IMG/VR virus record: IMGVR_UViG_3300030109_002884
Coordinates: 14,620 to 40,489 of that record
Source of the DNA: a virus
Strand: one strand, 5' to 3'
DNA: 25,870 bases
The position numbers were made by a program, and so were the translations under genes. The notes beneath the pieces were generated by a model, which did not search any database, was not told where the DNA came from, and saw only the letters and a list, made by a program, of their open reading frames with translations. Below, one piece after another: positions 1-9,700 of this stretch; position 1 is the stretch's first letter; each line of letters starts with the position of its first letter.

Positions 1-1
1 T

Positions 2-865
2 GTAAACAAACCAATTATCATCAAAGATAAATTTGAAGTTAGTGGTTCTGATGCAACCGCGATTGGTTGGGTTGAAATTTCAGGTGAAGAAGGTCAAAAC
101 GGTTACCTATGGTATTTGAAAGCTGAAGGTGATACAAGAGCTAGATTCACTGATTATTTAGAGATGGCATGTTTAGAAGGTGAACTTGGTGTACCTGGTA
201 CTTCTACAGTGGATTCACAATTAAGTGGAGCTGGTGCAGATTTTGGTACTGAAGGTTTATTCGCAGCTATCAACGATAGAGGTCATGTTACTTCTGGTAT
301 TAAAGGCAATAGTGCTTCAGACGATTTAGGATCATTTGATAATATCCTTAAAAAGTTTGATGGACAAGGTGCAATAGAAGAAAACATGTTATACTGTAAC
401 AGAGCAGTATCTTTGGCTATTGATGATATGCTTGCATCTCAAAATTCTTATGGTGCAGGTGGTACTTCTTATGGGGTATTCAACAACGATGAGGATATGG
501 CATTAAATTTAGGTTTCTCAGGTTTCAGAAGAGGTTCTTATGACTTCTACAAATCTGACTGGAAATATCTAAACGATGCTTCTTTAAGAGGTCAAGTTGA
601 CGGAGATTATGATGACGTGAGAGCGGTTATAATCCCAGCTGGTGTATCAAACGTTTATGATCAAGGTTTAGGTAAAAATATCAAAAGACCTTTCTTACAC
701 GTAAGATATAGAGCTTCTCAAACTGATGATAGAAAAATGAAAACTTGGATCACTGGTTCAGTTGGTGGAAACATCACTTCTGATCTTGATGCAATGGAAG
801 TACATTATTTATCAGAAAGATGTTTAGTTGTTCAAGGAGCTAATAACTTCATGATCCTTAACTAA
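2..865 (+). CDS. Major capsid protein, C-terminal part (5' end outside window)
   Basis: The frame is open from the first bases of the window, so the N-terminus is missing; 287 residues are present. It probably forms the icosahedral shell (HK97-fold expected, by inference). The visible core includes WVEISGEEGQNGYLWYLK, then RARFTDYLEM, a stretch NLGFSGFRRGSYDFYKSDW, and the ending KRPFLHVRYRASQTDDRKMK followed by SDLDAMEVHYLSERC. From memory these blocks match capsid proteins of crAss-like and related marine podoviruses. A TTG at 116 is inside the same open frame and is not a real start. An intrinsic terminator follows 20 bases after the stop, as expected for a very highly expressed gene that needs its own transcript end. 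Codon use is richer in GGT/GCT/TCT than in the neighbours, consistent with high expression. Call firm as a capsid-type structural protein, less so for the phage family. Confidence 0.85.
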   Translation, partial: VNKPIIIKDKFEVSGSDATAIGWVEISGEEGQNGYLWYLKAEGDTRARFTDYLEMACLEGELGVPGTSTVDSQLSGAGADFGTEGLFAAINDRGHVTSGIKGNSASDDLGSFDNILKKFDGQGAIEENMLYCNRAVSLAIDDMLASQNSYGAGGTSYGVFNNDEDMALNLGFSGFRRGSYDFYKSDWKYLNDASLRGQVDGDYDDVRAVIIPAGVSNVYDQGLGKNIKRPFLHVRYRASQTDDRKMKTWITGSVGGNITSDLDAMEVHYLSERCLVVQGANNFMILN

Positions 866-884
866 TACATTATTATTATAAAAA

Positions 885-921
885 GTTAGGTGCTTCGGCA
901 CCTAGCCTTTTATTTTTTTTT
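885..921 (+). terminator. Rho-independent terminator after the capsid gene
   Basis: A 9-bp stem (885-893 with 898-906, one G-T pair) is closed by a TTCG tetraloop at 894-897 and followed by a T-rich run at 908-921. This is a textbook intrinsic terminator, the strongest on the plus strand here. It separates capsid transcription from the downstream connector and tail genes; readthrough would give graded expression. Confidence 0.95.
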
Positions 922-943
922 AACTATTTAATTATATTATATT

Positions 944-1774
944 ATGGCAAAAAAGAAGAAAAAAGAAGAAGCTGTATTTGACACAATTAACATTGCAAAG
1001 TCTACAGCTACAAAAGAAACTCCGGTTAAAACGGATGCAAAGATAAGTAAAGATACTTGGGAAATAAAAGATCGTACTTATTATTTAAGAGATGGATTAT
1101 CTCCATTAACATACACAATAAATAGTAGAGGTATTTATTGGTTTGATGAAGAAAAAGGGTATGAAAGAGAATTAAAGCATACAATGAATCAAAAAACTCC
1201 ATTTGTTGATGAGTTTAAAGGTGATGCTATTCTTGGACATATTACTTTTATTGATGGTGTACTAAATGTACCCAAAGAAAAACAAACACTACAGAAGTTG
1301 TTATCTTTATATCACCCTCAAAAGGGTAGATTATTTAATGAATTTGATCCGGTTGAAACAGCTGTTGATGAACTTCAGGATATAGAGATTGAAATAGAAG
1401 CTTTAAATGTGGCTAAGAATTTAGATATAGATTTAGCTGAAGCAGTGTTAAGGGTTGAACAAGGTAATAAAGTAAGTAATATGACATCTAAAGAAATAAA
1501 AAGAGATGTGTTACTTTATGCTAAGAATAATCCTAGTTTGTTTTTAGAATTAGCTAATGATGACAATGTTCAATTAAGAAACTTTGGTATAAAAGCTGTT
1601 GAAGCTGGATTACTAAAACTTTCTGCTGATAATAGAACATTTAATTGGGGTAGCAATGATAGAAAAATCATGACAGTTCCATTTGATGAACACCCATATT
1701 CTGCATTGGCAGCATTTTTCAAAACCGATGAAGGTTTAGAAATATATAAAAACATAGAAAAAAGATTACAATAA
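944..1774 (+). CDS. Structural or morphogenesis protein of unknown function, next to capsid
   Basis: A 276-residue protein starting at an ATG in the context ATTATG. The first ten residues are a lysine cluster (MAKKKKKEE). Residues about 40-130 form a compact mixed region (TWEIKDRTYYLRDGLSPLTY, then IYWFDEEKGYERELKHTMNQ), followed by an acidic helical stretch (VDELQDIEIEIEALNVAKNL) and a helical C-terminal half. I do not recognise a family. Its place between the capsid gene and the connector genes, and its lack of signal peptide or membrane segment, suggest a head-completion, scaffolding or minor virion role. This is inference from position only. Confidence 0.6.
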   Translation: MAKKKKKEEAVFDTINIAKSTATKETPVKTDAKISKDTWEIKDRTYYLRDGLSPLTYTINSRGIYWFDEEKGYERELKHTMNQKTPFVDEFKGDAILGHITFIDGVLNVPKEKQTLQKLLSLYHPQKGRLFNEFDPVETAVDELQDIEIEIEALNVAKNLDIDLAEAVLRVEQGNKVSNMTSKEIKRDVLLYAKNNPSLFLELANDDNVQLRNFGIKAVEAGLLKLSADNRTFNWGSNDRKIMTVPFDEHPYSALAAFFKTDEGLEIYKNIEKRLQ

Positions 1775-1782
1775 TTAATCAC

Positions 1783-1821
1783 TTATAGAGTAGTCATCTC
1801 TATGGGGTGACTACACTATAA
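1783..1821 (+). promoter_or_regulatory. Long imperfect RNA hairpin with an alternative fold between two structural genes
   Basis: Positions 1783-1796 pair with 1808-1821 over 14 positions with a single A-A mismatch (1789/1815), leaving an 11-base loop. Within it, 1785-1790 (ATAGAG) can instead pair with 1798-1803 (CTCTAT), so two folds exclude each other. No T-run follows, so it is not a normal intrinsic terminator. It ends 13 bases before the next start codon. It may be an RNA-processing, attenuation or translation-control element. Confidence 0.6.
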
Positions 1822-1834
1822 ATAAAAAGAAATT

Positions 1835-2572
1835 ATGGCAGTAAGTATAGATACAGTATATCAGAGAGTTTTAGCAATAGCTAACAAAGAACAAAGAGGT
1901 TATCTAACACCACAAGAATTTAATCTATTAGCTAATCAAGCTCAAATGGATATATTTGAACAATATTTTTACGATCTTAATCAATTCAGTAGAATTAAAC
2001 GTAATAAAACAGAATATTCAGATATGGTTGATATTATTAATGAAAAATTAAAACCATTTCAACAATGGAGAACAGTTATGTCTGTAAGTTCAGGTAGTGT
2101 TGGTACGTTAGCTACAGATCTACACAAACTTGGTAAAATTGTTTTTACAGGTAGATCAGCAACTGGATCAGCAGCATCATCATTTTTATTAGAAATAGAA
2201 GAGGTACAACCTAATGATTTAGCTCAATTAGAAATGTCACCACTTACAAGATCCACAGAAGAAAGACCTTTCTTCGTTAGAAAAACAGCAACAACTATAG
2301 ATTTATATCCAACATCAAGTTTCGCAAGCTCATCTGCTGTTAATTATAATTATATTAAAAAACCCACAAAAGCAGTTTGGGGTTATGTTGTTGTAAAAAA
2401 TGAATCATTATACGATTCAAATTCAGCAACAGACTTTGAATTACATGCTTCTGAAGAAACCGAATTAGTTATAAAAATATTATCTTTAGCTGGAATAACT
2501 ATAAAAGATCCAAGCTTATATCAAGTAGGTGATAAAGAAGAAATAGAAAAAATACAACAAGAAAAATTATAA
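1835..2572 (+). CDS. Head-tail connector / ring-type structural protein
   Basis: A 245-residue protein with start context AAATTATG. The N-terminal block VYQRVLAIANKEQRGYLTPQ followed by FNLLANQAQMDIFEQYFYDL is one I recall as strongly conserved in crAss-like and marine podovirus structural proteins encoded just after the capsid gene. The first 70 residues look helical; residues 80-200 are Ser/Thr-rich and beta-like; the C-terminus is a charged helix. It is followed after four bases by the next structural gene, so the two are probably translated together and act in the same portal-proximal assembly. Role as a ring or adaptor protein is inferred from family memory and gene order. Confidence 0.65.
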   Translation: MAVSIDTVYQRVLAIANKEQRGYLTPQEFNLLANQAQMDIFEQYFYDLNQFSRIKRNKTEYSDMVDIINEKLKPFQQWRTVMSVSSGSVGTLATDLHKLGKIVFTGRSATGSAASSFLLEIEEVQPNDLAQLEMSPLTRSTEERPFFVRKTATTIDLYPTSSFASSSAVNYNYIKKPTKAVWGYVVVKNESLYDSNSATDFELHASEETELVIKILSLAGITIKDPSLYQVGDKEEIEKIQQEKL

Positions 2573-2576
2573 ATAA

Positions 2577-3707
2577 ATGGGATTACTAGGAACAACAACA
2601 CAAGAGTCATATTATAATTTAACACAATCATTTACCGGTAATGGTTCAACAACAGCGTTTGCTTTAACAACAGCTTCATTTGATCCTTTACCAACAGCTG
2701 AAACTCAATTTAATGTTTTCATCAATGATGTTCAAATATCAAGTTCTAATTATAGTTACTCATCACCAACATTAACTTTTAGTTCAAGTGATGTTAATAC
2801 TGATGTACAAGAAAGTACTGGTGCTCCTAAAACTGGTTTAACTATATTAGTTCAACAAACAGATGTAGACGAAAAATTTGGTAATTATCAGTTTATAAAA
2901 TTAAAAGACATTATCAACAACTTTTTAATTGCTTATGTAGGAGAAGATAAAATTATACCTCATGCATCTAGATCTACAGTTGCTTTTCACGCACAAAGAG
3001 CTTTACAAGAATTAAGTTATGATACGTTTAAGTCTATAAAATCACAAGAAATAGAAATAGCATCTAATTTAATAATGACATTACCACATGATTACGTTAA
3101 TTATGTTAAAGTTAGTTGGTTAGAAAAAGCTGGTATAGAACATATATTATACCCAGCAATAAAAACAAGTAACCCAACAGCATTATTACAAGATTCAAAT
3201 TATAATTATTTATTCGATGAAACAACAGGTGCTTTATTAAGAGCTGGTGATTCAAACACTTGGGAAAATTATAAAAATAATACAACAGAAGATGCTACAA
3301 ACGATGTTAAAAACGACGAAATAGTAAATGATTTAATTGTTGGTGGTAGATATGGGTTAGATCCACAGCATTCACAAAACAACGGTAGTTTCTTTATAGA
3401 CGAAAATAAAGGAAAAATGTATTTCAGTTCTAACATGAGTTCTAAAACTGTTACGTTAAAATATATTAGTGATAGTTTAGGAACTGATGATGAAATGAGA
3501 GCACACAAGTTTGCTGAAGAAGCAATGTATAAATGGATGGCTCACGCGATATTATCAACAAGAATTAATATTCCAGAATATATAATTGCAAGATTTAAAA
3601 AAGAAAGATTTGCTGAAGTTAGAAAAGCTAAATTAAGATTATCAAATATTAAATTAGAAGAGATAACACAAGTAATGAGAGGTAAGTCGAAACATATTAA
3701 ACACTAG
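2577..3707 (+). CDS. Head-tail connector / tail-tube type protein with fibre-like N-terminal module
   Basis: A 376-residue virion protein candidate. Residues about 18-80 have the pattern of beta modules found in phage tail fibres (FTGNGSTTAFALTTASFDP, then FNVFINDVQI, then a YSSPTLTF strand). Residues about 110-200 are the conserved core (INNFLIAYVGEDKIIPHASR, then FHAQRALQELSYDTF, then MTLPHDYVNYVKVSWLEKAG), which I recall from connector/tubular proteins of crAss-like phages. The C-terminal 60 residues are helical and basic (FKKERFAEVRKAKLRLSNIK). It starts four bases after the previous stop and ends six bases before the giant tail gene, forming a compact connector operon. The exact ring or tube position cannot be decided from sequence. 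Confidence 0.65.
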   Translation: MGLLGTTTQESYYNLTQSFTGNGSTTAFALTTASFDPLPTAETQFNVFINDVQISSSNYSYSSPTLTFSSSDVNTDVQESTGAPKTGLTILVQQTDVDEKFGNYQFIKLKDIINNFLIAYVGEDKIIPHASRSTVAFHAQRALQELSYDTFKSIKSQEIEIASNLIMTLPHDYVNYVKVSWLEKAGIEHILYPAIKTSNPTALLQDSNYNYLFDETTGALLRAGDSNTWENYKNNTTEDATNDVKNDEIVNDLIVGGRYGLDPQHSQNNGSFFIDENKGKMYFSSNMSSKTVTLKYISDSLGTDDEMRAHKFAEEAMYKWMAHAILSTRINIPEYIIARFKKERFAEVRKAKLRLSNIKLEEITQVMRGKSKHIKH

Positions 3708-3713
3708 TAGGAT

Positions 3714-6700
3714 ATGCCAGAAATTAAACATCATTTTAGAGCCGGTAGAATGAATAAGGATCTAGATGAAAGACTAGTTCCTAATGGAGAATACCGTGAT
3801 GCTCAAAATATAGAAGTAGTTACATCAGAGGGTTCAGATGTTGGTTCTGTTCAAAATATTATTGGAACAACATTGAAAGATGGTAAGACATACGATCAGA
3901 ATACACAAGCATTAACTGATTGGGGTCTTGTGTCTAACTCAATAAAAGACTTAACTAACCCAGAGTGTGTTGGTGCTATTGTTGATAGTCAAAATGATAA
4001 AATATATTGGTTTATAGCTACATCAGATCAAAGTGTTAGTGCTATAGCTGAATACAATTATTCTACAGGTGAAATAGCTCCAGTGTTAGTTGATGTTAAA
4101 TCTACATCTGGTGGTATACTAAACTTTAGCTCTGATTATTTAATTACTGGTATAAACGTTGTTGAGGGTTTATTATTATTTACAGACAATCAATCAGAAC
4201 CAAAAAAAATAAAAATAGATACGTTTAAATTAGGTTCAACTAATTTTAGTACACATACATTATATAAAGTTATTCTTAATGGCACAACAATTAGTAGTGC
4301 TAACTTTACAGAAAATCATATTACAGTAGCAAAATTATCACCGCTACAAGCTCCAACATTAACAATGTCATCTAGTAGAAGATCTGGAAACGGAACTGGA
4401 ACATCACCGGTTTCTACAAAAAAATCATTTGTTGATAGTGGTAATAATAATGCGGTATTAGCTACGCAAGTATCAGTTCAACTTACTTTTCAAGGTGTAG
4501 ACAATAATACAACAGAAGGACCTCTTTATCAACAAAAAGATACTTTAGTATTAACACATACAGATTCTGATGGGGATGATTATGAGGTTAGGGTTGTTAT
4601 TACTAGAATAGACTCTATAAATAGCAATAGTTGCGTTCAAACAGTTACGACTAAAATACAAACAATACCAGATGCTGTTCCTACAACAGATGTTGTTTGG
4701 GATGTATTATTGGAAGAAGAAGAACCTTTATTTGAAAATAAGTTTGTAAGATATGCTTATAGATGGAAATATAGAGATGGTGAATATTCAGTATTTTCTC
4801 CTTTTTCTGAAATAGCATTTTTACCAAATACATTTGAATATAAATCTGCTGAAGGTTATAATGAAGGTATGGCTAATAATTTAAGGTCATTAACTATAAA
4901 TATAAATGAATCAAGGCCGTCTGATGTAGATGAAATAGATATATTATATAAAGAATCAAGTAATAATACCGTTTATGTTGTTGAGACATTAAAAGAAAAA
5001 CCAGATGGTACTTTTCCTTCATTATCATATGAGGTTAAATCTGAAATTATAGGCGCTGTTGTAGAGTCAAATCAAATATTAAGACCTTGGGATAATGTAC
5101 CTATAAAAGCAAAATCTCAAGAAGTTACAGCAAATAGATTAATTTACGCTAATTATTATCAAAATTATAATGTACCATCCGATAGATTACCTAACATTCA
5201 AACAACAGTTAGGCAAAAGAAAATAACAGAATCAACAACACCAGAGGGAACTTCTATTACAGCGCCTGGTAAGCCTGCTAAATCTTTAAAATCACAAAGA
5301 ACGTATCAAGTTGGCGTGGTATATCAAGATGCTTATGGTAGACAAACACCAGTATTTTCAACTGAAAAAGCAACAAATCAAATTGGTAAAAAATATGCAG
5401 AAACCGTTACGGGTCTTGATTGTAGACTATTGAATGATCCACCTATATGGGCAACGCATTATAAGTATTTTATAAAAGAAACATCTAATGAATATTATAA
5501 TTTAGCATTAGATAGATTTTATGAAGCAGAAGATGGTAATGTTTGGTTAAGTTTTCCATCATCAGAAAGAAATAAAGTTACTGAAGAGCATTATTTAATA
5601 TTGAAAAAACAACACGATAGTAATAGAGTTGTAAGTGATCCAGCTAAATATAAAATTTTAGATATTGCAAATGAACCGCCAAAATTTATATCAGTTGAAA
5701 GATCTTCAATAGCTTCAGCTACATGTAAGATATTAAGTACCAATGCCAATAAACCTGGTGTTGGCGTGAGTGAATTTCAAGTAAGAGGTCCATCTGCAAC
5801 TGAAAACCCATCATTTGCAGAGGGTTTTACATCTGATACTGTATTAGAAATACAAACATCAGGTGGAACAACACAAAAATATAAAGTTTCCAGTGGTGGA
5901 TTAAATGGTGAATTTAATGGTGGTAGTAGTCCAAAAGATATTTATGTTATACGGTTAGAAAAAGGATTTAAAAACACTGATTCAACAACTTTAGCTGACA
6001 CGTATCTAGAGGCTAACGATAGTATTACAATAAAGTTATATCAGGAAAAAGAAGTAAACAAGCCTGAGTTTGCTGGAAAGTTTTTTGTTAAAATAAATAG
6101 AGATTCTGTTTTTGATACAAATATTATAGCAACATTCCCAGCTTCAACAGCTGACTATAGCGTTACAAAGAGTAGAAAAATATATGAAGTAATACCAAAT
6201 AATGGTACCCCAACTATATCAGATGATGGTAGAACTACTTTACAAGCTAGACAAGATTTAGGTTGGAAAGATAGCAGCAGTTGGTTTGATGCGAATAAAG
6301 CAAAACCTCAAATAAAAAATCCTAACCTAGACGTAAAAAATCACCCAAATAAAAGTGGTTTTGCAAAAAAAATGATATTTTATTGGGCTGGTGTAGATTA
6401 TGGCGTAGATTGGAAAGATAATCCATCAAGTGATAAAGGTAAAAATCACGATGAAACCAATACAGTAAATCCTTTTCTTGAAGAAATATCATCAGCTGGC
6501 ACTTTATTTAGTTTTGCTAATGACAAAAAAGATAGTGATAATGTATATAAAGTAACTAATTCTACTATAGATTACCAATATAGATCGACAAAAGATGCTG
6601 ATAAAAAATTTATATATGGCAAAAGAAGACAGTATACAATTGAGTTTGAACAAGCTGAAAATTCAACTGGTGGGTATCAAGATGAATTTGTAGGAAACAC

Positions 6701-9700
6701 AAACCAAGGTGCTGATAGTTCAAGAATATCTGAAATACGTATCATGAGACTTAATATTGAAACTGGTGAAGCTACAATATCATCTTCAAATCCAGCTGTT
6801 TTTGAAACAAGACCAATAGATTCTGCTGAATTAGATTTATATTACGAAATAAGTGATGCAATACCAATAATAAGATCTGGTATGACAGTGACCGGAACAA
6901 ATATAGGTAGTGGTAACACGAACATTGTAGATTCAGCATTAAGAAATAACGTGTTTACAGTTAAAAATAGTTTAGGTGGTACTGTTGCTGATAATACAGA
7001 ATTAACATTTACCCATTCAAAAAGTATATATAGTTTTAAAGCAACTGTAAATGGAGCAGTTAGTAGCGGTACAGATATAACAATAGATGACGGTAAAGCA
7101 CATGGTCAAACACAATCTTTAGATTGGTTTAATTGTTATTCATTTGGACAAGGTGTTGAATCAAATAGATTAAGAGATGATTTTAATGCTGTATTTATTG
7201 ATAAAGGAGTAAAAGTATCTACAGTATTAGCAGAACAATATAAAGAAGATCATAAGAAAAATGGATTTATATGGTCGGGTATATTTAACTCTACATCAGG
7301 TATAAATAGATTAAATCAATTTATTCAAGCAGAACCAATAACAAAAGATTTAAATCCATTTTATGGTAGTATACAAAAAATACATACAAGAGATAATGAT
7401 TTAATTGCTTTATGTGAAGATAAAGTTTTAAATATCCCAGCAAATAAAGATGTATTATTTAACGCTGATGGTAATACAAATCTTACCGCTAGCAATAGGG
7501 TATTAGGTGTTGCACAACCGTATGCTGGTGAATATGGTATATCTAAAAATCCAGAATCATTTGTGTCACATGCATATAGAGTGTATTTTACTGATAAAGC
7601 TCGTGGCGCTGTTTTACGTTTATCAAGAGATGGATTAACTAATATAGCTCAAAAGGGTATGACCGATTGGTTTAAAGATAACTTAGCTAATTCTACAACA
7701 TTAGTTGGTGGTTATAATGAAAGTAAAGGATCTTATAATTTAACATTAAAAGGAACAAGCAATTATACATTAAGTTATGATGAAAGAGTTGATGGTTGGA
7801 CAAGTTTTAAATCATTTATACCTGAATTTAGTGTATCATTAAATAACAAATACCACTCATTTAAAAATGGAGATTTATATTGCCATAACAATACAATAAG
7901 AAATGTATTTTATCAAAGAATAGGTAAAGTTAATGGCGCTGTTAGTAACAGCACTTCAGTAACATTAGATACCGCTGATAGTAAAATATTAGCTGGTGAT
8001 ATAGTAACAGGTACTGGTATAACAGGAACCGATGTAACTGTTTCAGCGATTAGTGGAACAGGTGTAACATTATCTTCAGCTCAAACAATATCTGATGATG
8101 TTGTATTAACATTTCACCCAACATATCAAACTTCTTTAAATTTACTTTTAAATGATAGTTATGATTTAGTTAAAGGATTTAAAACTATAAACTATGAAGG
8201 TTCTGATTCAAGGGTTTATAAGTATTCTGGAACAATTAGTAGCGTTGCTTACACTGATTTATTAATTGATGAGGTTATATCAAAATCGCCAACTTCATCA
8301 GAAGCAAACTCATTAACGTCAACAAACACAAAGGGTTGGTATTGTAATGCGGTAACTACAGATCAACAAACTGGATCGGTAAAAGAATTTATTGAAAAAG
8401 AAGGTAAGTGGTTTAACTATATTAAAGGTGATTCAACAACTATAGATAATTTAGATAGTCAAGAATTTTCTGTTCAAGGTGTTGGTAAACCATCTGGTGT
8501 TACTGGTGATACTAGTATAACTGGGTATGATGTTATAATAACATTAGCAGATGAAACAGGGTTAACTTTATCTAGTGTTGCTTCAGCTAGTGGTAATCAA
8601 TCATGGGAACAAAGTGGTAATGTTATAACTCTTTATGATATTGCTAACAGCACTAACTTAAATACATTTGACCATTTATTATTAACATTTACAGCTGACA
8701 CTGGTTTCACGCTACCAAGTAGTCAAAGTATAACATCACAAAGCCCAACTAGTTTTGAAGCGGTTGGTTCAGGTAGCTCAGCTTGGAATAGTACAACAGG
8801 TGTATTAACTCTTGATTTTACTAGTCAAACAATATCAAGCGCTGATAAAAGTATAAGTTTAAATTTAGCAAATGGTGGTACAGCTAAAACTTATTCTGTA
8901 AGCGGTACATACTTTACTGAAGAAGAAAATACAACAGGTGGTAACTCTGAAGTATCATATACTTCAACTGGCGCTTTTGATGCTACGTCAACAGTTGACT
9001 TAGAACCAGATGGTGGTGCTACAACAAAAACATTTACAGCAGATAGTGGATTTTATTTTAAAGATAGAGCAACCTGCGTTATCTATAAAGAAAGCGATGA
9101 GACAAAAAACTCATCCACGCTTGGTTATACTATAACACAAACAACACCAACACTAGGAAATGGTGGAAAAGATAGTGATGATAATGTAATTAAAGAAGTA
9201 TTTACAATAACATATAGACACCCAGCTGCTACTATAACTGGAGATGAAATAATGTTTACCGCTAAAGCAGAAAAAATATTTGTTCCACCTACATTAGCAG
9301 AGCAAGGTATAACAGCATTTAAAGCTTTAAATACAACCATACCTCAAGCTGGTGAACCTAATGGTAGAACACTTGAAATTATTGGTACTAATAATTCTAA
9401 ATTTTTCTTTAGAAGAAAAATATTTAATTCTAATGACGATAAAGCTGAAGAAAAATATTGGAATGGTTCAAGATGGAAAGATGCCGCAACTGAATTAACT
9501 ATACCTTCAAGTAATTCATTTAAAGTAGTTGAATATTACCCAGCAACAAGTACTAAAGTAAAATTTGTATATGATATAATACCATCAGATCCAGGTAGCG
9601 TATCTACTTTGTATGTTGGTCCTAATCCCGATGACACTTCAAGTAAAGAATTAACTTTATTTCAATATGGTAGCGTTACATTAACGTTTTTAGCAAAAGA

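Noticed and set aside
116-865. Capsid gene starting at TTG 116
   Set aside because: The frame is open to the window's left edge and the upstream residues (WVEISGEEGQNGYLWY) belong to the same protein, so the true start is outside the window.
1783-1821. Hairpin as a tRNA or intrinsic terminator
   Set aside because: Far too short for a tRNA, no acceptor/anticodon arms, and no T-run after the stem.
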